Origin: Thiomicrospira cyclica
GTDB lineage: Bacteria > Pseudomonadota > Gammaproteobacteria > Thiomicrospirales > Thiomicrospiraceae
Reading direction: 5' to 3'
Assembly: GCA_022736205.1 (NCBI GenBank)
Contig: DZAT01000008.1
Location: 1 to 47,227 of the forward strand
DNA length: 47,227 bases
The notes beneath the pieces were generated by a model that was not told where the DNA came from, did no database searches, and saw nothing but the letters and a program-made list of their open reading frames with translations. The position numbers and the translations under genes were made by a program. Position 1 is the stretch's first letter. Every line of letters starts with the position of its first letter. Below are positions 27,542-35,403 of this stretch, piece after piece.

Positions 27542-27937
27542 TTACCGATGCCGTTCGCTACGCTCTAGCCATTCGGGTGGAACCAAATCGTCTAGCGCTT
27601 CTTCTTTAACCCAGCCATCGAAGTCCGATGCTGTTAACCAGTCTTCTGGTGTCCAGCCCATTGCCTTGGCTTTTTCTAAGGCTTCGCCATGTGTGCGCTC
27701 AAATACCGTAAACACTTCGGGCGGCAAGTTACTGGCTTGTGCGCCATGTTTGTCCCAATAGTCATTCACCTTATCCCATAGCGCTTCGATTTGATCCATG
27801 CGCCAGCCTTGGCAGGTCTCGCTTTCGGGAATAAAACCAAAAATACGTGCATTGCGAATGATCTCACCCGTATGGGTAAAACCACCCCATTGATCATTGT
27901 CTAGTCCTGGATAGGTTTGCGGTTTGTGTTTGCTCAT
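27542..27937 (-). CDS. Uncharacterised 131-aa soluble protein
   Basis: I do not recognise this family. The protein is acidic and rich in tryptophan (about eight in 131), with NDQWGGFTHTGEIIRNARIFGFIP at the start as the most motif-like part and an APPEW-like tail (VPPEWLERSERHR). No signal peptide or membrane helix is visible. The ATG has an AAGGA site at good spacing, and codon use looks like that of its neighbours, so it is a real gene. It stands alone between the chemoreceptor and radC. No function proposed. Confidence 0.75.
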   Translation of the reverse strand: MSKHKPQTYPGLDNDQWGGFTHTGEIIRNARIFGFIPESETCQGWRMDQIEALWDKVNDYWDKHGAQASNLPPEVFTVFERTHGEALEKAKAMGWTPEDWLTASDFDGWVKEEALDDLVPPEWLERSERHR

Positions 27938-28122
27938 GGTACGAGTCCTTGACGGGTTTTAAGTTATCTTTATTTTAATGTAAAAAACATGCTTGGTTTA
28001 ATAGATTAATCGGATTGTTTCTTATAGGTCGCATAGATAATTACCTATGATAGATTTGACGATGATATCTTGTCGTGGTGATGGTGTGCCTTATCCGAGG
28101 GATATGACATCATTTTATCGAC

Positions 28123-28803
28123 TTACAATTCGCCGCGTTCTGCCAACGAGACATAACGCAGCCCACGCCCAATAATAATATGATCGAGTACCCGAATATC
28201 TAACGGCGTTAGCACCTGAGCGAGTTGATGGGTAACCTCTATGTCGGCTTGCGAGGGTGTCGGGTCACCACTAGGGTGGTTGTGCGCTAATATTAACGCA
28301 GCGGCATTGTGTTCTAACGCTTTGCGTGCCACTTCGCGCGGATAAATGGGTGCTTCGCGCAAGCTACCTGTGCTGATGATGTCTAAGCTAATCAAACGAT
28401 GCTTACTGTCACAAAACAGGGCGCAAATGACTTCGCGTGTTTCGTGTGCGAGTTTGTCGGTCAGTACCGCAACAGCTGCTTTGGTGCTCGTTAGCAGTGC
28501 CCCTTCTTTGAGCTGTGCCATGTAATGCCGACGCGCCATTTCGAGCACTGCTTGTAATTGAGCGTATTTGGCATCGCCCAACCCGTGATGCGCACAGAAG
28601 CTTGTGTGGTCGGCAGCAATTAACGTGGGTAATCCGCCAAAGCCGTCTATTAAGTCTTGCGCCAACTCGATGGCGCTTTTACCTTTCACCCCGACGCGTA
28701 AAAAGATTGCCAGTAATTCGGCATCGGATAGCGACGTTGCGCCTTGGTTTAATAATTTTTCGCGAGGGCGTTGATCGGTGGGTAAGTCAGCAATCGTAGA
28801 CAT
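28123..28803 (-). CDS. radC: RadC/YicR, JAB1/MPN-domain protein
   Basis: From the ATG at 28803, 226 aa. The N terminus matches the family's LP-x4-RPREKLL start, a helix-hairpin-helix region follows, and the C-terminal JAMM metal site reads AHNHPSGDPTPSQAD. An upstream ATG at 28845 would add 14 residues that are not family-like, while an AGGAT ribosome site serves the inner ATG, so I chose that. RadC was linked to DNA repair but its role is unsettled; the JAMM site suggests a metal-dependent hydrolase. In many Gammaproteobacteria it sits divergently beside coaBC-dut, as here apart from an inserted gene. Confidence 0.93.
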   Translation of the reverse strand: MSTIADLPTDQRPREKLLNQGATSLSDAELLAIFLRVGVKGKSAIELAQDLIDGFGGLPTLIAADHTSFCAHHGLGDAKYAQLQAVLEMARRHYMAQLKEGALLTSTKAAVAVLTDKLAHETREVICALFCDSKHRLISLDIISTGSLREAPIYPREVARKALEHNAAALILAHNHPSGDPTPSQADIEVTHQLAQVLTPLDIRVLDHIIIGRGLRYVSLAERGEL

Positions 28804-28914
28804 GGCAAGAATCCTGTTATTTGCGATGGTTTCGATTATAATCAAAAAAAACGATTGCGTGAGAAAAATAGATCATGTTGATTCAACAGCTTTCAGTCGG
28901 TAGGAACAACAAAA

Positions 28915-29889
28915 ATGATGCTTAATGATGATTATGACAGTCCGTGGAAAGCCGCCATCGATGGTTATTTTCCTGATTTTATGGCATTTTACTTTCCCGA
29001 TATTGATAATAATATTGACTGGTCAAAAAGCTATGAATCACTTGATAATGAATTGGATGCTGTCGTTAGAGATTCACAAATTGGTAAACGCTACGCTGAT
29101 AAATTGGTTAAAGTGACGCGACTAGATGGTACAAAAAGCTTCGTTTACATCCATATCGAAGTGCAGGGTCAGGTTGAAAAAGCCTTCGCGCAGCGGATGT
29201 TTACTTACAATTATCGTATTTATGACAAATATGGGCAGTTTCCCGTATCGTTAGCGGTGTTGGCAGATGAAAATGAGCATTGGAAACCACAGGCTTTTCG
29301 TTACGAGGAGTGGGGCTTTCGTTTAGAAATGCATTTTCCTGTCGTAAAGCTGATGGATTATCGCGACCAACTTGATGCACTGCTTGCAGAACATAATCCT
29401 TTTGCCATACTAACCGCTGCCCATATTTTGACTAAGCGTACCAAGCAGAGCATGGATGAGCGTTTAAGGGTTAAAATTAAAGTCATGCGCTTGTTATACG
29501 CGAAAGGATGGGATAAGCAAGCATTACTTAATTTTTTTGCGGTGATTGATTGGTTGATGTACTTACCTAAAGCGTTAACCATACAATTTAAACACGAGAT
29601 TCATCGAATAGAAGAGGAAGATAAAGTGCGTTATGTAACCAGTATTGAGCGATTGGCGATTGAAGAAGGTATTAGCCAAGGCATTAGTCAGGGCATTAGT
29701 CAGGGCATTAGTCAGGGCATTAGTCAGGGCAAAATTTTGTTGTTAAAGCAGGTGTTGGCAATGAAGTTTCCAAATGCTGACTTGAGTCGTTATCAGGTTT
29801 CTATTGACGCAGCTGCTGAAGACGATTTGGTTCGTTATACCATTAAGGCAGCAGGAGCTTCTAGTCTCGATGATGTTTTTGGTATTTAG
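28915..29889 (+). CDS. Rpn-like PD-(D/E)XK nuclease family protein with in-frame repeat
   Basis: A 324-aa protein of the Rpn/YhgA-like group often labelled putative transposase. Its PD-(D/E)XK core includes Asp49 in LDAVV and the YIHIEVQGQ strand near 83-91 (E-V-Q variant). Family members are nucleases linked to RecA-independent recombination and, in E. coli, to phage defence with small proteins made from internal starts. The middle is helical. Five GISQ units (residues about 252-271) form a linker to a C-terminal helical domain of about 50 residues resembling DUF4351. It starts with an AGGAAC site and ends 3 bp before coaBC, splitting the usual radC/coaBC pair, so it is probably an insertion. 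Confidence 0.82.
   Translation: MMLNDDYDSPWKAAIDGYFPDFMAFYFPDIDNNIDWSKSYESLDNELDAVVRDSQIGKRYADKLVKVTRLDGTKSFVYIHIEVQGQVEKAFAQRMFTYNYRIYDKYGQFPVSLAVLADENEHWKPQAFRYEEWGFRLEMHFPVVKLMDYRDQLDALLAEHNPFAILTAAHILTKRTKQSMDERLRVKIKVMRLLYAKGWDKQALLNFFAVIDWLMYLPKALTIQFKHEIHRIEEEDKVRYVTSIERLAIEEGISQGISQGISQGISQGISQGKILLLKQVLAMKFPNADLSRYQVSIDAAAEDDLVRYTIKAAGASSLDDVFGI
29668..29727 (+). repeat. 12-bp in-frame tandem repeat (GISQ)5
   Basis: Five 12-bp units encode Gly-Ile-Ser-Gln; the last four (29680-29727) are identical in sequence. Unit gain or loss would change the linker length without a frameshift. The near identity at the DNA level argues for recent expansion. Confidence 0.95.
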
Positions 29890-29892
29890 TGC

Positions 29893-31086
29893 ATGACGAT
29901 GCTGGTAGCAAAGAACATCATTTTAGGCATTACGGGCGGCATTGCCGCCTATAAAACGGTGGATTTAGCACGCAAGTTGGTGCAAGCAGGCGCAAGCGTG
30001 CAATGTGTCCTGACCGAATCAGCAGCTCAGTTTGTCTCGCCGCTGGCATTGCAGGCGGTGACTGGTCTTGCTGTTCGTTCAGCATTGTTCGATACCGATG
30101 CTGAAGCAGCGATGGGACATATCGAATTGGCGCGTTGGGCAGACATCTTATTGATTGCCCCAGCAACAGCCAACACATTGGCAAAACTGGCGCACGGTTT
30201 GGCAGACGATTTACTCGCGACATTAGCGCTGGCAACCAAGGCCGAGTTAGTCATTGCGCCTGCCATGAACGGTGACATGTGGCGACACCCAGCGACACAA
30301 ACCAATCTTGCACTGCTGCAACAACGCGGTGCGCGACTGATCGAACCTGCCAGCGGTAGTCTGGCGTGTGGCGAGGTGGATGTAGGTAGAATGCAAGAAC
30401 CACAAGACATCGTCAACGCACTGGCACAATCACAACCAGAACCCATTCTGGCGGGTAAGCGCGTGCTGATTACCGCAGGTCCTACCTTCGAAGACATCGA
30501 TCCTGTGCGTTTTATCGGTAACCGTTCTAGCGGAAAAATGGGTTACGCTTTAGCACAAGCAGCGCGGGATATGGGCGCGGAAGTGGTGCTCATTTCAGGT
30601 CCCACCGCTTTGCCAGACCCTCAAGGCATCAACACGATACGGGTGCGCAGTGCGCTGCAGATGTTACAAGTGGTGCAGAGTCATTTTACAGGCACCGACT
30701 TTATGGTTGCGGCGGCGGCAGTTGCTGATTATCGTGTCGAGAGAATTGCCAGCAATAAACTCAAAAAACAGGGCGACGGCGGACTAACGCTTAATCTCGT
30801 GCAAAACCAAGACATTGTCGCTTGGGCGGCAGAGCAGCCGAATCGCGGTAAGGTGATTGCTTTTGCTGCCGAAACAGACGATGTGCTTGCTAACGCGCAA
30901 GCAAAATTAGTGCGTAAAGGTGTCGATGCGGTATTGGCAAACAGTGTCGCCAATGGTGCTGCTTTTGAACAAGATATGAATCATTTATGGTTGATAACGC
31001 CTCAGCAGCAACAGGATTTGGGTATCGCCACGAAGCAACACTTAGCATTTGTTATTTGGCAGATGCTCAGTGGGCAACGATCATAG
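29893..31086 (+). CDS. coaBC: Bifunctional phosphopantothenoylcysteine decarboxylase / phosphopantothenate-cysteine ligase
   Basis: A 397-aa coenzyme A biosynthesis enzyme. The N-terminal flavoprotein CoaC domain (about 1-185) has GITGGIAAYK, the PAMNGDMW substrate segment and the ACGEVDVGRM lid. The C-terminal CoaB domain (about 190-397) begins with LITAGPTFEDIDPVRFIGN and ligates CTP-activated phosphopantothenate to cysteine. It starts 3 bp after the Rpn-like gene without its own clear ribosome site, so translation may be coupled; a second ATG is at 29899. The normal neighbour dut lies 2.5 kb downstream behind an inserted chemoreceptor. Confidence 0.96.
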   Translation: MTMLVAKNIILGITGGIAAYKTVDLARKLVQAGASVQCVLTESAAQFVSPLALQAVTGLAVRSALFDTDAEAAMGHIELARWADILLIAPATANTLAKLAHGLADDLLATLALATKAELVIAPAMNGDMWRHPATQTNLALLQQRGARLIEPASGSLACGEVDVGRMQEPQDIVNALAQSQPEPILAGKRVLITAGPTFEDIDPVRFIGNRSSGKMGYALAQAARDMGAEVVLISGPTALPDPQGINTIRVRSALQMLQVVQSHFTGTDFMVAAAAVADYRVERIASNKLKKQGDGGLTLNLVQNQDIVAWAAEQPNRGKVIAFAAETDDVLANAQAKLVRKGVDAVLANSVANGAAFEQDMNHLWLITPQQQQDLGIATKQHLAFVIWQMLSGQRS

Positions 31087-31227
31087 TGAACGTATCTAGC
31101 GTTTCTCATTATTATTAAGTATTGATGACAAAGTATTAATAATACTTGTTCAGTTTTTGCTTATGCGTATAATCAATATCTAAGGTGGCTTGTTTATTGG
31201 TAATGCTGTTTTTAAGAGGTAATAGAT

Positions 31228-33432
31228 ATGACAATCAAAGCAAGATTATGGTTGATGGCACTGGTGTCGGTGGCTGGTTTAGTGGCTGTTTTCGGGACAG
31301 GTAAGACGGGTATTGATAGTTGCCAAGTGAACTTTGACAAGGTTGTCGATGATCGAGTTCCTAAATTAATCGAAGTCGAAAAACTGATTATTCGCAGTGT
31401 TACCCTACAGCGCGATGCGCGTGAAATTGTACTTCTCAAAGACCCCGCACGTCGTGAGGCGGTTGAAAAGCGCATTGCAGATAATCGTGAGCTGAATAAA
31501 AAAGCGTTTGAATATTTAGAAGCGAATATCCGTAGTGAGAAAGGCAAGCAATTATTAGCCAATGCCAAGGCAACGCGTGGACCTGTTGGAGAAAGTAATA
31601 ATAAAGCCATCGCCTTGGCCAAAGCGGGTAAAGAAGATGAAGCCGCAGAATTTATTACCAGTATTGCGGTTCGCGATCAAGGTCTGGCGTATCGTAATGC
31701 TTTACAAGCTTTAGTGGACTACCAAAAAGAGTTAGCCAAAGTGTCGTCAATCGAAGGCAAAGAAAACAGCGAAAGTGCAAATCGTTGGATGATGATTATT
31801 TCCGTCTTAGCGATTGGTATCTTAATTGGTATTGCTTTGATGGTCATTCGTACTGTGTCATCTGCGATCAGCGATATTGTTTCTGGTGTGACACAAGTTG
31901 CTAACAGCATGTCGTTTAAGACGCGTTTGCCACAACGTCAGGATGAGTTGGATCAGGTTTCGCAAGCGCTTAATAATATGGTTGCAAGTTTAGAACGCGC
32001 TGTTTCAGATTCTAATGCCGTTGTTGGTGCTATCGCAGCGGGTGATTTTTCGCAGCGCATCAGCAATACATATGTTGGTGATTTAGATGCCCTAAAGCAA
32101 GGTATTAATGGCTCTGCCGATAATATTGCTCATGTCATGACAGAACTATCTGTATCAATGAGCGCGTTGCGCGAAGGTCAGTTTTCGACTAATGTTAATA
32201 CCAATGCACCAGGTGCATATGGCGCTATGTTAGCATCAGTCAGTCAAACCATGCAGACACTGAATGCGGTGATTGCCAACTTGAATGCTGTGATGACGCA
32301 AATGACAGCGGGTGATTTTGCGGGTCGCGTCACAGCGGATAGTCAGGGTGACTTGTTGATGATGAAAAATCAGGTGAACAAGTCGATGGATCAGATTGAA
32401 TTGGCAATGAAGAGTATTACTGTCATCGTTGAGCACCAATCAGAAGGTGATTTAACACATGAGTGTAAGGCACAGTTTGCGGGTCAGTTAGAACAAACCA
32501 AGAATGCGCTGAATGCAACCAACGCGCATTTAAGAAGTGTGGTGGCGCAAGCGGTTCAGGCCTCGAGCATTGTTAACGAAGCAGCAAGCCAAGTATCGCA
32601 AGGTTCGGCAGACTTATCAATGCGCGTGCAGCAGCAGGCGGCAGCACTAGAAGAAACCAGTGCGACCATGAACCAGATGACATCGGCAGTACAGGCCAAT
32701 ACCGCCAATGCTCGCAAGGTTGCCGAGCTGACCAATCAAGTGCAAGATCAGGCAAAAGATGGCGTGCAAGTCATGCAACAAACCATCGCTGCCATGCAAT
32801 CGATTAAAGAGTCGAGTGCCAAGATTAACGACATTGTCACCATTATCGACAGCATTGCTTTCCAGACCAATTTGTTAGCGCTGAACGCAGCGGTCGAAGC
32901 GGCGCGTGCTGGTGAGCATGGTCGTGGTTTTGCCGTCGTTGCTTCGGAAGTGCGTGCCTTAGCAGGAAAGTCTGCCGATGCAGCCAAAGACATCAAAACC
33001 TTAATTACCGACAGCGTAACCCGTATCGAAAACGGAACTCAGCTTGCCGACAAGTCGGGCGAGATGCTTAACGGCATTGCGGGTTCGATTCAGCACGTTG
33101 CAGGTATGATCGAAGAGATTGCAAATGCCAGTAATGAGCAAAGCGTGGGCATTAGTCAGGTGCATTTAGCCATTGCCGATATCGACCGTGTGACGCAAGA
33201 AAATGCTGCCTTGGTCGAAGAAACGACTGCAGCAGCAGAAAGCCTAACAACCGAAGCCAACAACCTACGCAACGACATGGCGTTCTTTAAGACAGGACAA
33301 CAACAAAATCATCGTTCGAATGCAGCGCCCAGTCGCCTGTCAGCACGCGTACACACTACGCCAGCTAAAAAGCCAGCAGCTTTGCCCGCACCCGCTAAGA
33401 AAAGCAGTAGTGATGAATGGGGTGAGTTTTAA
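31228..33432 (+). CDS. Methyl-accepting chemotaxis protein, four-helix-bundle sensor
   Basis: A 734-aa transmembrane receptor with membrane helices at about 5-25 and 188-210. Between them lies a 4HB_MCP-type periplasmic domain with the QRDAREIVLL segment. HAMP-like repeats (about 210-440) and a signalling hairpin nearly identical to those of the other two receptors follow. A long Ala/Pro/Lys linker ends in the pentapeptide EWGEF, as expected for a CheR/CheB tether. Ligand unknown. An AAGAGGT ribosome site precedes the ATG. It separates coaBC from dut, which are adjacent in many relatives. Confidence 0.94.
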   Translation: MTIKARLWLMALVSVAGLVAVFGTGKTGIDSCQVNFDKVVDDRVPKLIEVEKLIIRSVTLQRDAREIVLLKDPARREAVEKRIADNRELNKKAFEYLEANIRSEKGKQLLANAKATRGPVGESNNKAIALAKAGKEDEAAEFITSIAVRDQGLAYRNALQALVDYQKELAKVSSIEGKENSESANRWMMIISVLAIGILIGIALMVIRTVSSAISDIVSGVTQVANSMSFKTRLPQRQDELDQVSQALNNMVASLERAVSDSNAVVGAIAAGDFSQRISNTYVGDLDALKQGINGSADNIAHVMTELSVSMSALREGQFSTNVNTNAPGAYGAMLASVSQTMQTLNAVIANLNAVMTQMTAGDFAGRVTADSQGDLLMMKNQVNKSMDQIELAMKSITVIVEHQSEGDLTHECKAQFAGQLEQTKNALNATNAHLRSVVAQAVQASSIVNEAASQVSQGSADLSMRVQQQAAALEETSATMNQMTSAVQANTANARKVAELTNQVQDQAKDGVQVMQQTIAAMQSIKESSAKINDIVTIIDSIAFQTNLLALNAAVEAARAGEHGRGFAVVASEVRALAGKSADAAKDIKTLITDSVTRIENGTQLADKSGEMLNGIAGSIQHVAGMIEEIANASNEQSVGISQVHLAIADIDRVTQENAALVEETTAAAESLTTEANNLRNDMAFFKTGQQQNHRSNAAPSRLSARVHTTPAKKPAALPAPAKKSSSDEWGEF

Positions 33433-33479
33433 GACACCCTCACCCTAGCCCTTTCCTGGCGGGAGAGGGGACTATAATA

Positions 33480-33505
33480 TGCCGCCCTTCGGGGCGGTTT
33501 TCTTT
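33480..33505 (+). terminator. TTCG-loop terminator after the chemoreceptor
   Basis: CCGCCC (33482-33487), loop TTCG, GGGCGG (33492-33497), then TTTTCTTT. A classic intrinsic terminator. The 40 bp before it hold a CCCTCACCCTAGCCC...GGGAGAGGGG stretch that resembles a common dispersed repeat. Confidence 0.88.
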
Positions 33506-33525
33506 ATCTGTTACGAGTCGAATGT

Positions 33526-33531
33526 TATAAT
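33526..33531 (+). promoter_or_regulatory. Extended -10 element of the dut promoter
   Basis: TGTTATAAT gives a perfect TATAAT with the TGn extension, 35 bp before the dut ATG. The -35 region is weak, as is common with extended -10 promoters. Confidence 0.6.
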
Positions 33532-33566
33532 TTCGAAGTTAAGTATTTATATTAAGAGAACAGTTC

Positions 33567-34028
33567 ATGAAAACGCCTATCCAAATTCGCAAATTATCGC
33601 CACGTATTGGTGTCGACATTCCAGCACCAGAATATGGCACAGCAGGTTCTGCAGGGTTAGATTTACGTGCTTGTATTGATGCTCCGCTCGAGCTTGCTGC
33701 GAATGCGGTCACCTTGGTCGGAACAGGTTTGGCGATTCATATTTCCGATCCGTCATTAGCAGCTGTGATTTTACCCCGTTCAGGATTGGGGCATAAAAAT
33801 GGTATCGTGTTAGGAAATTTAGTCGGCTTAATCGATTCTGACTATCAAGGTGAATTGAAAATTTCGGTTTGGAATCGCGGTACAGAATCATTTACCATCA
33901 ATCCTAATGAGCGATTAGCGCAACTGGTGTTTATTCCCGTGGTACAAGCGGCTTGGCAGTGGGTCGAATCCTTTGACGATGCGAGTGAGCGTGGAGAAGG
34001 GGGATTTGGGAGTACAGGTCGCCATTAA
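33567..34028 (+). CDS. dut: dUTP diphosphatase
   Basis: A 153-aa trimeric dUTPase with all five family motifs in order: [27 protein letters not shown] with the catalytic Asp, RLAQLVF, and the C-terminal GEGGFGSTG arm that closes the active site. It hydrolyses dUTP to dUMP, keeping uracil out of DNA and feeding thymidylate synthesis. Normal length. It follows a strong terminator and an extended -10 promoter, so it is independently expressed. Confidence 0.98.
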   Translation: MKTPIQIRKLSPRIGVDIPAPEYGTAGSAGLDLRACIDAPLELAANAVTLVGTGLAIHISDPSLAAVILPRSGLGHKNGIVLGNLVGLIDSDYQGELKISVWNRGTESFTINPNERLAQLVFIPVVQAAWQWVESFDDASERGEGGFGSTGRH

Positions 34029-34036
34029 AAACCGAT

Positions 34037-34070
34037 AAAACCTATTACGCTGACATCTTGCGTTGTTGCT
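34037..34070. repeat. Partial copy of the cbb-operon hairpin repeat
   Basis: The sequence CCTATTACGC, then ATCTTGCGTTGTTG, matches the first third of the repeat at 21742-21864. The remainder is missing or replaced by unrelated sequence. It lies in the dut-folE2 gap. Confidence 0.65.
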
Positions 34071-34137
34071 ACTTGCTGAAATATCCTATCGTTGCGATAA
34101 TACCCGACTAATTATGTAAACTATTTTTGGTGTTCAA

Positions 34138-35082
34138 ATGACAAAAGCTCATATGCCCGATGTTGCGAATATGCCCTTATCTAATCCGTTAGGAACCTTA
34201 GATTGGGTAGGCATGGCACAAATCGAACTTCCTGTTAGTGTGGCGACCGCTACGGGAGATGCTGTGCGTTCGTTAGCACGTGTGCAGGCGTATGTGAATT
34301 TGGCAGACCCTGCCAGTAAAGGCATTCATATGTCTCGCTTGTATCTGATGTTAGATAAAGCAAGCAGTGAGGCGCTAACACCAAGCAGTTTAACCGCAAT
34401 GTTAAGTGAATTTGTGCAGTCGCATCATGGGCTTTCGACAGCGGCATTTGTCGAGTATCGTTTCGATTATTACGAGCGTCGTGGGTCACTTTTATCTGGC
34501 AATAGTGGGTGGAAAAACTACCCAGCGATTATTCGTGGCACTTTGCGCGATGGACAGATCGTACTCGAGATGCAAGTAGAAGTGCCTTATTCATCAACTT
34601 GTCCGTGTTCGGCTGCTTTAGCGCGTCAGCTCATTCAAGATCAGTTTAGTGAGGATTTTACAGGTCGCGAGAATCTAACTCAGGCAGAAGTTTATGCGTG
34701 GTTGGGTACGAGTGAAGGGGTTTGTGCAACACCGCACTCTCAGCGTTCGACAGCGAAAGTTCGTGTCACCTTAACGAATACATTGTCAAACGTATTTGAT
34801 TTGTCGGGCTTAGTGTCGGTGATCGAAGGTTCGCTTAAAACAGCGGTACAAGCAGCGGTAAAGCGTGAAGATGAGCAAGAGTTTGCTCGTCTGAATGGTG
34901 CTAATCTGATGTTCTGCGAAGATGCGGCACGTCGGTTACAGTCGTCACTAGATGTCGAGCGTGATTATGCCGACTTTTGGTTGCGCGTTGACCATATGGA
35001 AAGCCTGCACCCACATGATGCGGTGAGTATTGTCTGCAAAGGCATCGATGCTGGTTATCAGCCCGTTCCGTCTTTATCGTGA
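34138..35082 (+). CDS. folE2: GTP cyclohydrolase FolE2
   Basis: A 314-aa GTP cyclohydrolase I of the FolE2 (IB) type, which makes 7,8-dihydroneopterin triphosphate for folate and can use metals other than zinc. The conserved cysteine lies in [10 protein letters not shown] near 156-165, with the TPHSQRS block near 200 and the C-terminal ARRLQ segment. FolE2 often replaces or backs up FolE under zinc limitation; no Zur site was recognised here. The start at 34138 is the longest; ATGs at residues 6 and 12 are possible and no strong ribosome site decides. The last 25 bp overlap the convergent yidD gene. Confidence 0.95.
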   Translation: MTKAHMPDVANMPLSNPLGTLDWVGMAQIELPVSVATATGDAVRSLARVQAYVNLADPASKGIHMSRLYLMLDKASSEALTPSSLTAMLSEFVQSHHGLSTAAFVEYRFDYYERRGSLLSGNSGWKNYPAIIRGTLRDGQIVLEMQVEVPYSSTCPCSAALARQLIQDQFSEDFTGRENLTQAEVYAWLGTSEGVCATPHSQRSTAKVRVTLTNTLSNVFDLSGLVSVIEGSLKTAVQAAVKREDEQEFARLNGANLMFCEDAARRLQSSLDVERDYADFWLRVDHMESLHPHDAVSIVCKGIDAGYQPVPSLS

Positions 35083-35342
35083 TGACAGTTTTCGGAGCAC
35101 TGATGCTTATGCTCAGTGCCAGGAACCAAATCGATACCACCAGGGTTGCCTGGATGGCAGCGCGCAATGCGTTTAATCGCTAACCAACTGCCGACAAAAA
35201 GCCCTTTTTCTTGTAATGCCTCAATGCTGTAATGCGAGCAACTCGGATAAAAGCGACATCGTGGTCCTAGCAAGGGGCTAATTAAAACTTGATAAGCGCG
35301 AATAATCAACACGAAAGGGGCGATTAGAATGCGTTTTAACAT
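35058..35342 (-). CDS. yidD: Membrane protein insertion efficiency factor YidD
   Basis: A 94-aa protein with an amphipathic N terminus and the family core [18 protein letters not shown], including its conserved cysteines, then [15 protein letters not shown]. YidD assists YidC-dependent insertion of membrane proteins. In most bacteria it lies between rnpA and yidC; here it stands alone, convergent with folE2 and overlapping its end by 25 bp. The C-terminal 20 residues ([14 protein letters not shown]) are His/Cys-rich and not typical of the family core. Confidence 0.93.
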   Translation of the reverse strand: MLKRILIAPFVLIIRAYQVLISPLLGPRCRFYPSCSHYSIEALQEKGLFVGSWLAIKRIARCHPGNPGGIDLVPGTEHKHQCSENCHHDKDGTG

Positions 35343-35403
35343 GCTAGTTTCCTTGTAATCTGCTATATTTCTACTATCCTATCATTATTGCAGAAGAGTC
35401 GTC

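Noticed and set aside
28047..28175. Short plus-strand frame of about 42 codons overlapping the radC 3' end
   Set aside because: Antisense to radC, no ribosome site and no recognisable sequence.
28915..29889. Active transposon
   Set aside because: Rpn-like proteins are often called transposases, but there are no terminal inverted repeats or target duplications around the gene.
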